Part shown: positions 9,560 through 18,547 of the stretch, one piece after another
Numbering within the stretch: position 1 is the first letter of the stretch
Layout of the letters: each line of letters begins with the position of its first letter
DNA from: Nostoc linckia FACHB-104
GTDB taxonomy: Bacteria; Cyanobacteriota; Cyanobacteriia; Cyanobacteriales; Nostocaceae
Assembly (NCBI RefSeq): GCF_014696615.1
Contig: NZ_JACJQJ010000007.1
Location: forward strand, 62,001-126,000
Direction of reading: 5' to 3'
DNA: 64,000 nucleotides
The notes under the pieces: model-generated
What the model saw: only the letters and a program-made list of their open reading frames with translations
Told to the model about the DNA's origin: nothing
Database searches by the model: none
Program-made: the position numbers and the translations under genes

Positions 9560-9599
9560 CCCCCTGGTCTTACCAGTTTTTACCTGTAAGATTAGGGGG
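9560..9599. other. large inverted repeat in the gvpC-gvpN spacer
   Basis: Two-part inverted repeat: CCCCCT at 9560-9565 pairs with AGGGGG at 9594-9599, and TCTTAC at 9568-9573 with GTAAGA at 9586-9591, with a 12-base loop. In the gvp transcript (minus strand) it forms a hairpin between gvpC and gvpN with no U-run after it, so it fits an mRNA-stabilising or attenuating element more than a terminator. The rest of the 9299-9662 spacer shows nothing else clear. Confidence 0.55.
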
Positions 9600-9662
9600 T
9601 TTTACTATTTAGCCCCGTTCTTCAACAGATAAAATCTATTTGTTGGGAGCATTAATGAACTA

Positions 9663-10151
9663 CTAAAATGTACCAAAAATGCTAGCAAACAAATCCTGAC
9701 GGAATTGATGTAGCTGTTGTCTTTGTTCTTGAGCTTGCGCCTTTCTTTCTTTAGCTGTGTCGGCTAAAAATTCGTTGGTTGTTTGCTCAAGGTTTTGATG
9801 AAACTCGTGCAGTTGTCGCGCTTGCTCTTGAGCTTGCGCCATTCTTTCTTTAGCAGTCTCTGACAAAAACTCTTGGGTGTTTTCTGCCATTTCCTTATGG
9901 AATTGGTACAGATTTTCAGCCTGTTGTTTTGCTTGTTCCATTCTTTCTTTAGCAGTTTTTGCTAAAAATTCCTCGGTATTTTGCTCAAGGTTTTGATGGA
10001 ACTCATGCAGATTTTCTGCTTGTTCTTTCGCTTGCGCTTTTCTTTGCGCTGTAGTCACAGACAAGAATTCTTGAGTATCTTTAAATAGTTGAGTTACTTC
10101 CTCAGCTATTCCTCGATGTTCTTGCCGGATTCTGATCATTAAAGGAGTCAT
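9663..10151 (-). CDS. gvpC: gas vesicle outer protein GvpC
   Basis: A 162-residue protein of 33-residue repeats at about 28-60, 61-93, 94-126 and a partial fourth at 127-162. Repeats start 'EFL' and contain '[23 protein letters not shown]'. The N terminus '[12 protein letters not shown]' and the end '[11 protein letters not shown]' match GvpC termini. GvpC coats the GvpA ribs and stiffens the vesicle. Start chosen at 10151, where GGAG lies 6 bases upstream. The frame continues to 10232, but that extension lies in an inverted repeat and does not resemble GvpC. It has fewer repeats than the five full ones known from Anabaena flos-aquae. Confidence 0.93.
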   Translation of the reverse strand: MTPLMIRIRQEHRGIAEEVTQLFKDTQEFLSVTTAQRKAQAKEQAENLHEFHQNLEQNTEEFLAKTAKERMEQAKQQAENLYQFHKEMAENTQEFLSETAKERMAQAQEQARQLHEFHQNLEQTTNEFLADTAKERKAQAQEQRQQLHQFRQDLFASIFGTF

Positions 10152-10190
10152 GATTTTCTCCGCAATCATACTAAAATCATTGTGAATCAA

Positions 10191-10227
10191 CCACATTTGT
10201 TGGATAGTTGATATCCAGCAAATGTGG
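10191..10227. other. 16-bp-arm inverted repeat between gvpA and gvpC
   Basis: Arms 10191-10206 and 10212-10227 (CCACATTTG.TGGATA and its complement) with one mismatch and a 5-base loop. In the gvp transcript it forms a stable hairpin about 40 bases before the gvpC start, without a U-run. It could limit read-through from the highly expressed gvpA genes or protect the upstream mRNA end. Confidence 0.6.
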
Positions 10228-10312
10228 CTCAAGCAATATCTGCATTTTTCTTGTTATCCTGGGATAAATCTTGCTGCAAGCATCTTTTGGATAATTAGAG
10301 AAAAGCAGTATA

Positions 10313-10347
10313 AATATCAGAACTGCTGAGTTAGCAATTCTGATATT
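10313..10347. terminator. hairpin downstream of second gvpA copy
   Basis: Arms 10313-10327 and 10333-10347 (AATATCAGAA.TGCT and complement, one mismatch, 5-base loop), starting 19 bp after the stop of the downstream gvpA copy. No strong U-run follows on the minus strand, so it may be a 3'-end stabiliser or partial terminator. Confidence 0.5.
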
Positions 10348-10365
10348 ATGGACTCTGCCTAATGA

Positions 10366-10581
10366 TTAAGCAGGTACTGCGGCTGACTGAGTTAGACCAA
10401 CAGCTTCTGCATACTTCAAGTATGTTTCAACGGAAGCGATAACGATCCGAGCTTCAATAGCAAGTAGTTCAATACCAACTAAAGAAACACGTACCCAAGC
10501 ATCTACAACGATACCTTTGTCTAAAATGCGGTCGATAACTTCTGCCAAGCTAGAGGAGGAATTAGTCTTTTCAACTGCCAT
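10366..10581 (-). CDS. gvpA: gas vesicle shell protein GvpA, copy 2
   Basis: 71-residue major rib protein: '[54 protein letters not shown]'. GvpA polymerises into the gas-permeable, water-excluding wall. The protein is identical to that of the copy at 10686-10901, although the genes differ at several synonymous positions. It lies 105 bp downstream of the first copy, with a hairpin in between and another after it. Confidence 0.98.
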   Translation of the reverse strand: MAVEKTNSSSSLAEVIDRILDKGIVVDAWVRVSLVGIELLAIEARIVIASVETYLKYAEAVGLTQSAAVPA

Positions 10582-10634
10582 ATGATTGCACCTTAACCTA
10601 TTATTGTTTGTTGAGATTATTTGGACGACTTGTT

Positions 10635-10668
10635 AACATGAGAATTAGTCAGCGCTAATTCTCATGTT
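10635..10668. terminator. hairpin between the two gvpA copies
   Basis: Perfect 14-bp arms AACATGAGAATTAG (10635-10648) and its complement (10655-10668) with a TCAGCG loop, 18 bp after the stop of the first gvpA. The minus-strand continuation lacks a U-run. Such hairpins after gvpA probably stabilise the abundant gvpA message or partly terminate it. Confidence 0.55.
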
Positions 10669-10685
10669 TTCTATTTACTTAATAA

Positions 10686-10901
10686 TTAAGCAGGTACTGC
10701 GGCTGACTGAGTTAGACCAACAGCTTCTGCATATTTCAAATATGTTTCAACAGAAGCGATAACGATCCGAGCTTCAATAGCAAGTAGTTCAATACCAACT
10801 AGAGATACACGTACCCAAGCATCTACAACGATACCTTTGTCTAAGATACGATCAATAACTTCTGCCAAGCTTGAAGAGGAATTAGTTTTTTCAACTGCCA
10901 T
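10686..10901 (-). CDS. gvpA: gas vesicle shell protein GvpA, copy 1
   Basis: 71-residue GvpA, the first gene of the cluster and identical in protein sequence to the copy at 10366-10581. The family core '[31 protein letters not shown]' forms the amphipathic helices and beta-hairpin of the rib. Two tandem shell genes raise dosage of the main structural protein. The upstream 10902-11297 spacer should hold the promoter. Confidence 0.98.
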   Translation of the reverse strand: MAVEKTNSSSSLAEVIDRILDKGIVVDAWVRVSLVGIELLAIEARIVIASVETYLKYAEAVGLTQSAAVPA

Positions 10902-11297
10902 ATATTTGAACCTTAACTCATTGTTGTTGTTTTTCGGATTGATTTCTCAATCACTAAAACAATACTATTAACACCCGATTGAAATGTAAATAGAAATACA
11001 ACCTAAATACTGTAAACAAATATAACAACGTTTAAGAAGATACAACATAACTACTTACAGATGTTTAATTTGTATACCGTTAAAACATTTATGATATTTG
11101 ATTTGTGTGTCTTAAATTCCATTTTGTTTGTTTTGTATTAGTTAGTCTTGTTACAAAACTCAGAATGGAAATCTATGGGTAAAAAAGAACCCCTGTTATG
11201 GAGCGCAATTACGTATTAATTTCGGTAAAACTACGGATACAAAATAGTCAGTTACATGAAATAGGATGATTGCAACAATTATCGTTGTCTAGAAACC
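10902..11297. other. divergent spacer between gvpA and an 88-aa gene
   Basis: AT-rich 396 bp region between divergent genes. It should contain the gvpA promoter (minus) and that of the small plus-strand gene. I could not single out a convincing -35/-10 pair or operator by eye. Confidence 0.4.
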
Positions 11298-11564
11298 ATG
11301 TATAAGGAAGCAAATACAGATCCAGTCCGTCAAGAAGCTTTAGCAGGTTTAATCGCTCATTTGGTGCAACAAGGGCATCAACCTCAATATGCTCAATTGA
11401 TGGCGACTTCAATTATTTTTCAGACAGATCTAGATTTAAGAAATGCTCAGATTGCTAGCCTTTTGACTTGGCTGCAACAAGAACATAATGATATCTATTC
11501 TGCTGCTGTTGACGTAGTTGAATCAACTCGTGAACAATTTGAACAGCGTGTTCAACGTGGTTAA
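11298..11564 (+). CDS. small conserved-looking protein of unknown function
   Basis: An 88-residue soluble, mostly helical protein starting MYKEANTDPVRQEAL. It is acidic and Gln-rich with no cysteine motif or membrane segment. AAGGA-type bases are not clearly placed before the ATG, but codon use looks normal and a strong terminator follows at 11794-11829. It lies divergent from the gvp operon. I do not recognise the family; a link to gas vesicles is only positional. Confidence 0.55.
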   Translation: MYKEANTDPVRQEALAGLIAHLVQQGHQPQYAQLMATSIIFQTDLDLRNAQIASLLTWLQQEHNDIYSAAVDVVESTREQFEQRVQRG

Positions 11565-11793
11565 ATTGTTCAATTTGAGATTCTAGATTTTGAATTTTGG
11601 ATTGATATTCAGGGTTAATGAATTGAATCTTTGATGTTTAGAATATGCAATTCAAAATTACAATCTATCTCAATATGTTCAATTTATGTACTGGGATCAA
11701 CGTTGACGTGATTTCTCCACGAATTGTTCATAATTGGAGATGAAACTAAGAAGTTTATAGTTATTTTCCATTGTGTGGAACATATATCATTGG

Positions 11794-11829
11794 TAGGGGG
11801 GCAAACAATGTTGTCCCCCTATAATTTTT
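11794..11829 (+). terminator. intrinsic terminator
   Basis: An 11-bp stem TAGGGGGGCAA/TTGTCCCCCTA (one G-T pair) with a 6-base loop, followed by TAATTTTTT on the plus strand. It lies 230 bp after the 88-aa gene and before proA. The surrounding spacer 11565-11988 otherwise holds short direct repeats (CTAGTCT) and AT-rich filler. Confidence 0.7.
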
Positions 11830-11988
11830 TGCAGGATTAAACTTAAAACTGTTCTGCTCTAGTCTCTAGTCTCTAGAAATAAAAATTGCAAATCATAATT
11901 CAAAATTGTTGGCTCAAAACATGAACTAAGGTTGGTAGGATAAGGAAAAGACAAAGATTTTGGCCGTACTGGAAAGTAGTTGTTTGCT

Positions 11989-13296
11989 ATGACTATTCTT
12001 GACATTGCTTCTCCCCTGATGGGAATTGCTCAAAAAACCCGTTCCGCTGCCAGTAGATTGGCTGTTCTCTCTACAGAGGCGAAGAATCAAGCCATTGAAG
12101 TGATCGCCCAAGCTTTAGAATCAGCAAGAGACGAAATCTTGCAAGCCAATATCGCTGATTGTGAAGCCGCCACTGCTGATGGGATTGCCAAACCACTTTA
12201 TAAGCGCTTGCAGTTGGATGAACATAAATTGAGAGATGCGATCGCGGGAGTCAGAGATGTCGGTAAACTAGCCGATCCAGTCGGCAAAGTGCAAATTCAC
12301 CGCGAAATTGACACAGGCTTAATTCTCAAGCGCATTACTTGTCCTTTAGGGGTTTTGGGCATTATTTTTGAAGCACGTCCCGAAGCCGCAATTCAAATTG
12401 TCTCTTTAGCGATCAAATCAGGTAATGGCGTAATCCTCAAAGGTGGTAAAGAAGCAATCCGTTCTTGCGAGGCGATAGTCAAAGCCATTAAGCAAGGCTT
12501 ATCTCACACTGCTGTGAACCCCGATGTAGTGCAACTATTGACAACGAGAGAACAAACTATTGAACTTTTGCAGTTAGATAAATATGTAGATTTAATTATT
12601 CCCCGAGGTTCTAATTCCTTTGTGCGGTTTGTGCAGGACAATACTCGCATTCCTGTACTTGGTCATGCAGATGGTATTTGTCATCTATATATAGATGTAG
12701 CCGCTGATATTGCCAAAGCTGTTACCATTGCTGTTGATGCCAAAACCCAATATCCCGCAGCTTGTAATGCTATTGAAACCTTGCTGGTTCATGCCAGCAT
12801 TGCTGCAGATTATCTACCACAGCTAGCCGCAGCTATGCAAGCCAATCATGTGGAATTAAGAGGTGATGAACGCACCGCCAAAATTTTGCATCATATCACC
12901 ACTGCTACAGCACAAGACTGGGAAACAGAATACAGCGATTTAATTTTGGCAATTAAAATTGTTGATTCCATAGAAGATGCGATCGCCCATATTAATGAAT
13001 ATGGTTCTCGTCATACAGAAGCGATCGTCACCGAAGATGTAGCAGCAGCAGAAACTTTCTTAGGATTAGTGAATGCAGCCGGAGTTTATCACAACTGTTC
13101 AACCCGCTTTGCTGATGGTTTCCGCTACGGCTTTGGTGCGGAAGTAGGTATTAGTACTCAACAAATGCCCCCAAGAGGCCCTGTTGGCTTAGAAGGGTTA
13201 GTCACCTACAAATATCAAATGATAGGTGACGGTCATATTGTATCGAGCTACACTGGCGCAAATGCTCAGTCATTTACCCATCGGGATTTAATTTAA
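11989..13296 (+). CDS. proA: gamma-glutamyl phosphate reductase
   Basis: About 435 residues, full length. ProA reduces gamma-glutamyl phosphate to glutamate 5-semialdehyde with NADPH, the second step of proline synthesis, in the cytoplasm. Diagnostic stretches are '[16 protein letters not shown]', '[13 protein letters not shown]', '[13 protein letters not shown]', '[14 protein letters not shown]' (catalytic Cys) and '[17 protein letters not shown]'. Start chosen at ATG 11989, giving MTILDIASP; the frame also has TTG at 11980. It stands alone, and proB is not next to it. Confidence 0.97.
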   Translation: MTILDIASPLMGIAQKTRSAASRLAVLSTEAKNQAIEVIAQALESARDEILQANIADCEAATADGIAKPLYKRLQLDEHKLRDAIAGVRDVGKLADPVGKVQIHREIDTGLILKRITCPLGVLGIIFEARPEAAIQIVSLAIKSGNGVILKGGKEAIRSCEAIVKAIKQGLSHTAVNPDVVQLLTTREQTIELLQLDKYVDLIIPRGSNSFVRFVQDNTRIPVLGHADGICHLYIDVAADIAKAVTIAVDAKTQYPAACNAIETLLVHASIAADYLPQLAAAMQANHVELRGDERTAKILHHITTATAQDWETEYSDLILAIKIVDSIEDAIAHINEYGSRHTEAIVTEDVAAAETFLGLVNAAGVYHNCSTRFADGFRYGFGAEVGISTQQMPPRGPVGLEGLVTYKYQMIGDGHIVSSYTGANAQSFTHRDLI

Positions 13297-13298
13297 AG

Positions 13299-13330
13299 TC
13301 AAGGGTCAAGGGTCAAGGGTCAAGGGTCAA
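13299..13330 (+). repeat. heptanucleotide tandem repeat (GTCAAGG)n
   Basis: About four tandem GTCAAGG units directly after proA. Short tandemly repeated heptamers of this kind are typical of heterocystous cyanobacterial spacers. Confidence 0.8.
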
Positions 13331-13429
13331 AGGGAAAAGGCAATAGCGAACAGGGAACAGGACTATTATTATTTTTCTCCTCATCTTCCCTCATCTATCT
13401 TTACCTATTCCCCATTCCCCATTCCCCAA

Positions 13430-13999
13430 TCACTTCTTATACAACGTATCTTCTGCACCAGTGTAACCAGTTGCTACCCAAAGAATAGCTCTAGCTCCAT
13501 CGCGTAAAGATTTTTCTAGTGGTTCTGGTGATGTTTTGGAAGGAACTGGTATTGTTTTAAACTCTATACCGCGACTACCTAAAACAATCTCGCCAATGAC
13601 ACTGGCGCGACGCATATGGAAATCAGAGGTAATCAAATAAACGCTCTTGATACCTTGCGCTTGCAAATCATCAACCAGCGTAGTAAAATTAGTAACTGTA
13701 TCTACTGCCTCGTAATCCAAGTGTAAGCGTTCAGGATCTACTCCTGCCTTGGAAAAGACCTTTTGTGTCGATCTAGGTGGACTGCCACCAGTAATCCAAA
13801 TTGGTAAATTTGGATGCTTCTTAGCAAAATCTGCTGTAAACTTTTCTCGCTCTAGATTTTTTGTTGAACCGCCTAACACTAAGACTGCTTGCGGTTCCAC
13901 CATTTGGCTTTTGACTTCTTTATATCCCAACCACATTAATAGCGGGAGGGTGAACGCCATAAACCGAAAAGATTTACCTGTAAACAATAGCTTATTCAA
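13430..13999 (-). CDS. YdcF/SanA-family (DUF218) membrane-anchored protein
   Basis: 189 residues with one N-terminal membrane helix (about 12-25) and a DUF218 domain: 'AVLVLGGSTKNLEREKFTADFA', 'PIWITGGSPP', 'DTVTNFTTLVDDL' and 'VYLITSDFHMRRA'. The family includes SanA (vancomycin sensitivity, envelope) and YdcF. The DUF218 fold is Rossmann-like and probably acts on envelope intermediates, but the substrate is unknown. It is convergent with proA across a repeat-rich spacer. Confidence 0.8.
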   Translation of the reverse strand: MNKLLFTGKSFRFMAFTLPLLMWLGYKEVKSQMVEPQAVLVLGGSTKNLEREKFTADFAKKHPNLPIWITGGSPPRSTQKVFSKAGVDPERLHLDYEAVDTVTNFTTLVDDLQAQGIKSVYLITSDFHMRRASVIGEIVLGSRGIEFKTIPVPSKTSPEPLEKSLRDGARAILWVATGYTGAEDTLYKK

Positions 14000-14305
14000 G
14001 GCTCTATTACTTCGTTTACTGATTCCAATTTTTCTTTAAATAAAAGAAAAACAATAATTATCTAAGTGAGTAGAGTTACAAAAAAATCTTTCCAAATAAA
14101 AATTTGGGGATTTTTCCCTGAAAACTCATGGAATGTGATTTAACCTCTCGAGTGCAAAAGTAGAAGCTAAAAACCCTGATTTCTACCTTACTCCTCTCTC
14201 GGCTCCTAGTCTAGGGAGACTAAGGGAGAAAGTTTACTAAACTTATTTGTTTATAAAGGGGTTTTAACACTTTCATTTTTAATTGTCGATGTATTATCCT
14301 ACCCC

Positions 14306-14341
14306 GTAGCGGCAGTTTCTCCATGAACTGCCGCTACTTTT
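14306..14341 (+). terminator. intrinsic terminator of an unassigned plus-strand transcript
   Basis: Perfect 12-bp stem GTAGCGGCAGTT/AACTGCCGCTAC with an 8-base loop and TTTT on the plus strand. No plus-strand gene ends just upstream, which suggests a small RNA from about 14100 (see findings). Confidence 0.65.
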
Positions 14342-14466
14342 ATACATTTTTATTTTTTGCCAGCACAGAGGATTTGTTTCTGAGCATAGCCAAAACTACC
14401 GTAGATTTTAACGTATTAATTAGCATTAATGAGTAAGTGATTTCGGTTATGATTTTTGCCCGTTGA

Positions 14467-14585
14467 ATAAGTTCGTAGTCAGGACTGGAGCCCCAGATTT
14501 TAAAGCACTAGAGTGCTTACTCGTTGGTTTTGTTAGTCGTTCATAGGTAAACCTTAAAGACCGCGCTAACTCACTACGAACTTAT
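14467..14585. mobile_element. MITE-like element with 13-bp terminal inverted repeats
   Basis: Ends ATAAGTTCGTAGT (14467-14479) and its exact complement (14573-14585) enclose 119 bp with internal small hairpins such as AAGCACT.AGTGCTT. There is no coding capacity. Size and structure match miniature inverted-repeat elements common in Nostocales. It occupies the spacer between the YdcF-like and DUF4330 genes. Confidence 0.65.
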
Positions 14586-14646
14586 CCAAATTTTGGCAAT
14601 AGACCGCGACAACAAGTCTATTGTTATACTTCCTTTTGTGCAAAGT

Positions 14647-15180
14647 TTATTTATCTTTCAATCTTAAATCGATGACAGTGGCGTTGAAGTTGTAGTTGAA
14701 ACCTTCTAGCTCAAAAGGCATACCAATTTTCACTTTGCTGTTACCTAAAACTGGCCCATTTGGAGTGATTTTTGCTTGACCTTCTAAAGTCAACAACATA
14801 TCTGTACTAAAATTGTTGGCTTTTGGATCTGGTAACTCTTTGATAGAACCATCAGGTTGGGGAACATTGATTGTTCTTGGTAATTGTTGCATAGATTTAA
14901 TCGCAATTTCACCGTGAGGTTGATTGCGGATAATCACGTTAGTCTTACCGCCTGCTTTCAGTCCTTTGTCATATAACTGCTGAGGGTTGCGGACATTTAA
15001 GCCACGAACTACTAGATCTACTTCTATTGGTACGGTTTTAACACCGACTTGGGCCACAGAACCGGAAGTACCCGGAAAGAAAAATATGCCAAAGATAACC
15101 AGCACTATAACTAGTAAAGCTCCTAAATCGAGGAGGTTGATTTTACCGAACAAGCGGCCTTTGGTATCTAAAATAGCCAT
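14647..15180 (-). CDS. DUF4330 domain protein
   Basis: 177 residues: one N-terminal membrane helix (about 16-37, 'LLDLGALLVIVLVIFGIFFFPG') and a beta-rich extracytoplasmic domain. Start 'MAILDTKGRLFGKINLLDLG' is characteristic of DUF4330 proteins, widespread in cyanobacteria and firmicutes and of unknown function. No catalytic motif is seen. It is monocistronic, with a 466 bp AT-rich upstream gap. Confidence 0.75.
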   Translation of the reverse strand: MAILDTKGRLFGKINLLDLGALLVIVLVIFGIFFFPGTSGSVAQVGVKTVPIEVDLVVRGLNVRNPQQLYDKGLKAGGKTNVIIRNQPHGEIAIKSMQQLPRTINVPQPDGSIKELPDPKANNFSTDMLLTLEGQAKITPNGPVLGNSKVKIGMPFELEGFNYNFNATVIDLRLKDK

Positions 15181-15609
15181 AACAAGTTTTCCAGATGTGA
15201 GCGGAGTAATTGAGTTGAGCAGCAGGATTAACTAGAGTAATGGCAATCTTCCCTAGTTAGTAAACACTAAAAGCGGCTGGGCGCTATAGTCATGCGACAG
15301 TGTATCACGACTTCTGAAATTACGGGACTAGGCAATCAAGTTCCGGAATTATTGTTGTTTTAACCTACTGATATGAGGAAACAATTGGTTCTCTGTTGGC
15401 TCCTTAAAAAACTTCACGCACAAGGGGATGACTGTTTAGCCAACGAATAATTTTCTATTGTGTAGCTGTCCCTTCCAGGAGAATTACCAAAACCGATTGT
15501 AGTGATACGGGCAATTACGATTTCGTTTTTAAGTTGAAAATGCAACATAGAAAGACTTAAATGCGTCCTCTATTTTGTGTTCTTCCACGATTTTCCCAAA
15601 GACCGGATT
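15181..15609. other. spacer without recognised feature
   Basis: Divergent spacer between the DUF4330 gene and the M48 protease. It must contain both promoters, but I see no clear operator, RNA or repeat. Confidence 0.4.
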
Positions 15610-16461
15610 ATGTTTGCTTGGAAAGCCTTTTTGACAAATTACCGTTTGTGGCGGCGGCGCTGGTTTTATCCGTTAATTTCTGTGGTAGTCGCCGTGAGTG
15701 TGTCCCTAAGTACACCCCTTCCAGGAAGGGCACTTGATTTACTACCACTTCTGTTCCAAGGAGTCCAGATACTTCAGCTATCGAATATATCCGATCGCCA
15801 AGAAGTTGATTTGGGCAAGCAGATGAATCAGGAATTGCAGAGTGAGTTTCGGCTTTACCGTAATGCTGCCGTGACTCGCTATGTGGAACAAATTGGTCAG
15901 CGTTTGGCTGCTAATAGCGATCGCCCCAATCTTCCCTATACCTTCCAAGTCGTTGACGATAAGGCGATCAATGCTTTTGCTACTGCGGGAGGCTATGTTT
16001 ATATCCACACTGGGTTGCTGCAAGCTGCAGAAAATGAAGCCGAATTAGCAAGTGTAATTGCCCATGAAATTGGCCACATTGGCGGTAAACATTTAGTCAA
16101 ACAGATGAGACAAAGGGCGCTGGCTAGTGGTGTAGCCACAGCCGCAGGTTTGGATCGCAATACAGCGGTGGGAATTGGTGTGGAATTAGCACTCAACCGT
16201 CCACGCAGCCGTCAAGATGAATTTGATGCCGATCAACGAGGATTAAGAACCTTGGCTCGTAGTGGTTATGCTCAGTCTGGGATGGTTTCTTTTATGCAAA
16301 AGCTTCTAGGAAGAGGTTCTACACCTTCATTTTTGAGTACTCACCCAGCAACAAGCGATCGCATTAATGCTCTCAAAAAAGCTATTAATGCTCAACCTAC
16401 TAATGGGCGTTATGGATTGGATAATGCTGCTTACAAAGCTAATATTCGCGCATTATTGTAA
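15610..16461 (+). CDS. M48-family metalloprotease, exported or membrane-anchored
   Basis: 283 residues. A signal anchor (about 20-35 after an Arg-rich stretch, 'LWRRRWFYPL') precedes an M48 domain with the zinc motif HEIGH at about 152-156 and a downstream 'RQDEFDADQRG' carrying the third ligand (Glu). The C-terminal 'LSTHPATSDRINAL' segment is typical of the BepA/LoiP/Oma1-like branch. These peptidases do periplasmic or outer-membrane protein quality control. Start chosen at ATG 15610; the frame opens with GTG at 15577. Confidence 0.9.
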   Translation: MFAWKAFLTNYRLWRRRWFYPLISVVVAVSVSLSTPLPGRALDLLPLLFQGVQILQLSNISDRQEVDLGKQMNQELQSEFRLYRNAAVTRYVEQIGQRLAANSDRPNLPYTFQVVDDKAINAFATAGGYVYIHTGLLQAAENEAELASVIAHEIGHIGGKHLVKQMRQRALASGVATAAGLDRNTAVGIGVELALNRPRSRQDEFDADQRGLRTLARSGYAQSGMVSFMQKLLGRGSTPSFLSTHPATSDRINALKKAINAQPTNGRYGLDNAAYKANIRALL

Positions 16462-16668
16462 GTAGGTCGGCGAAATTAAAGATAACTGACTGAGGCTGTC
16501 ATTTGTCCTTGGTCATTTGTCAGTGGTAATAATTTTAAGCCTATTTATGTTTCTTAACATAGTTTGGTTTATTTCCACCGACTTTCTTAATCTTCACAAT
16601 CCTGTGCAGACAGAATGCAGTACAAGCTAAATCACCATTGTGAAATCAAGCTATAAGCTATATCCAAA

Positions 16669-17433
16669 TTATGCTCGCTGCTTGTTGTGGCGAGCGCCTT
16701 TAATTTCCGCTGGATCAATGGTAACTGCTGCTTCTGCTAAAGGTAGACTGCGGACACGCTTTCTAAATACGTTAGCTTGATAAACCAAGTTATTTGTCAC
16801 ATCTAACGCTGTCAACCAACCGCTGCGGGGATGATACGCGCCTGTATCTATATCCAGCCAACCTCGTCCTTGTGCCAGTTGACCGGGATTAACCCCTGGT
16901 AAAGTAAAGGTAATTGTGTGACCAATAATAACTAACTTATCAGGGAAGTAGGGTTTTTCTATGCTGTGAAATTCTTCTCTGATCCAACAAAATTGCTCGG
17001 CAGTTTGTTTGGCTAAAGGCATTAAAGGATCAAGACCAGCATGGGTTAGCCAAACATCGCCTAAGTCAATATATGTCGGTAATGCTTGAAACCAATCGAT
17101 ATGTTCTTGGGGAATTGTCGCTTCTTGGTAACTGGCTATAGTTGCTTGTCCTCCACTATATAACCATGCTTGCATCGCTGGAGTGGAATTGGCTCCACCC
17201 TTGGTCAGCACATTTAATAACATTTGCTCATGATTTCCCAACAGGCAGGGATAGTTATTGTCTTTAACAAAATTAACTACTTGTGCGCTCTGAGGGCCAC
17301 GATCGATTAAATCTCCCAAAAAATATAGTTGATCGTTGGATGATGGAGCAATTGCTTTCAACAAAGTCATTAATCCTTCGTAATGACCATGTACATCCCC
17401 AATTACAATTCGACGTTGGTTATTTTGGCTCAT
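16669..17433 (-). CDS. PPP-family metallophosphoesterase
   Basis: 254 residues with the PPP signature motifs GDVHGHYEGL, 'LGDLIDRGPQS', 'LLGNHEQML', a late 'VIIGHTIT' and 'DIDTGAYHPRSGWLT'. It binds two metal ions. Relatives are bacterial Ser/Thr phosphatases (PrpA/PrpE) and diadenosine tetraphosphatase ApaH; substrate cannot be decided here. It stands alone. Confidence 0.85.
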   Translation of the reverse strand: MSQNNQRRIVIGDVHGHYEGLMTLLKAIAPSSNDQLYFLGDLIDRGPQSAQVVNFVKDNNYPCLLGNHEQMLLNVLTKGGANSTPAMQAWLYSGGQATIASYQEATIPQEHIDWFQALPTYIDLGDVWLTHAGLDPLMPLAKQTAEQFCWIREEFHSIEKPYFPDKLVIIGHTITFTLPGVNPGQLAQGRGWLDIDTGAYHPRSGWLTALDVTNNLVYQANVFRKRVRSLPLAEAAVTIDPAEIKGARHNKQRA

Positions 17434-17673
17434 TTGCTCTTAAGTTGAATAATATTAGTTATTACTTCTACTACAGTTTCAGGTGTGGAAATTTTACAGA
17501 AGAAAATTTAAAAAACTGAAAAAATTTATTTGATTATATCTTAAATTTATGGTATAAAAATAGCTTTTATTAAGGGGATTGGGTAATGGGTAATTGGTAA
17601 TTGGTAACTAGGAAAAAACTCAACACCTAATGCCAAAAACCCCATTTATTGTAAAAAAGACAATTAATGCTGC

Positions 17674-18495
17674 TTACATATAACTAATCCAATCGCTCCA
17701 ACTGCCAGCATAAAGTTTTCCTTGATCAATACCAGCTATTTCTAAAGAAAGTAGATTTACACAAGCAGTTACACCAGAACCACAATAAACCAATATCTCG
17801 TTAGCTGTTTCTAGCTTTTGCCAACGAAGGCGTTGTTCTGCTGGGGAAAGCAGATAACCTGATGGATCTGTAACTTCTTGCCAAGGATAGTTCACAGCAC
17901 CAGGAATATGACCAGCAATTTTATCAATTGGCTCTCGTTCACCTCTATAGCGATCGCTTTCTCGGGAATCTACTAATACGACATCTGGTAAATCTTTTTT
18001 ATTTTTGACGCTTTCAATATCTACTACTTTATCTATTTTTACTTGGGGGATAAAGGTAGCTGTTTGAGATTGAGGAATAATATTTGTGACGGGATAACCA
18101 GCTGTTTGCCATGCAGCAAAGCCACCATCTAATACGGCTACTCGTTCATGTCCTAAATAACGCAATAGCCACCATAAACGAGACGCAAAGGCAAAACGAG
18201 AATCATCGTAGGTAACAACTAAACTTTTTTGGTAATTTACGCCTATTTGTGATAGCTTTTGCGCTAAATCAGTGGGGTTAGGTAAAGGATGTCTTCCACC
18301 ATGTTCTCCAACAGGACTAGATAGATCCTCGTTTAAATCTAGATAGTATGACCCCTGGATATGGCTAACTTGGTACTGCTGTCGGCCTAGTTGTGGATCT
18401 GCTAAAGAAAAGCGACAATCTACAATCACCACTTGCGGATCGTCGAGATGTGCAAACAACCATGCTGGTGAAACAACTAAGTGGTCATTGGTCAT
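17674..18495 (-). CDS. two-domain sulfurtransferase (rhodanese/MST type)
   Basis: 273 residues, two rhodanese domains (about 5-125 and 150-270). The catalytic loop of the second is CGSGVTAC (first Cys at about 242), close to the CGSGVTA loop of 3-mercaptopyruvate sulfurtransferases. 'DCRFSLADP', 'GHIPGAVNYPW' and 'VVTYDD' are also present. It transfers sulfane sulfur to cyanide or thiol acceptors in the cytoplasm. Divergent from the MnmC-like gene with a 52 bp gap. Confidence 0.92.
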   Translation of the reverse strand: MTNDHLVVSPAWLFAHLDDPQVVIVDCRFSLADPQLGRQQYQVSHIQGSYYLDLNEDLSSPVGEHGGRHPLPNPTDLAQKLSQIGVNYQKSLVVTYDDSRFAFASRLWWLLRYLGHERVAVLDGGFAAWQTAGYPVTNIIPQSQTATFIPQVKIDKVVDIESVKNKKDLPDVVLVDSRESDRYRGEREPIDKIAGHIPGAVNYPWQEVTDPSGYLLSPAEQRLRWQKLETANEILVYCGSGVTACVNLLSLEIAGIDQGKLYAGSWSDWISYM

Positions 18496-18547
18496 TAGTC
18501 ATTATTAAATTAATTAGCAAATATTTATTATCAGTTTTCTTGAGAAA

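Noticed and set aside
10152-10232. Longer GvpC N terminus
   Set aside because: The 27-codon extension lies in a 16-bp-arm inverted repeat, lacks a ribosome site and does not resemble GvpC; GGAG precedes the Met at 10151.
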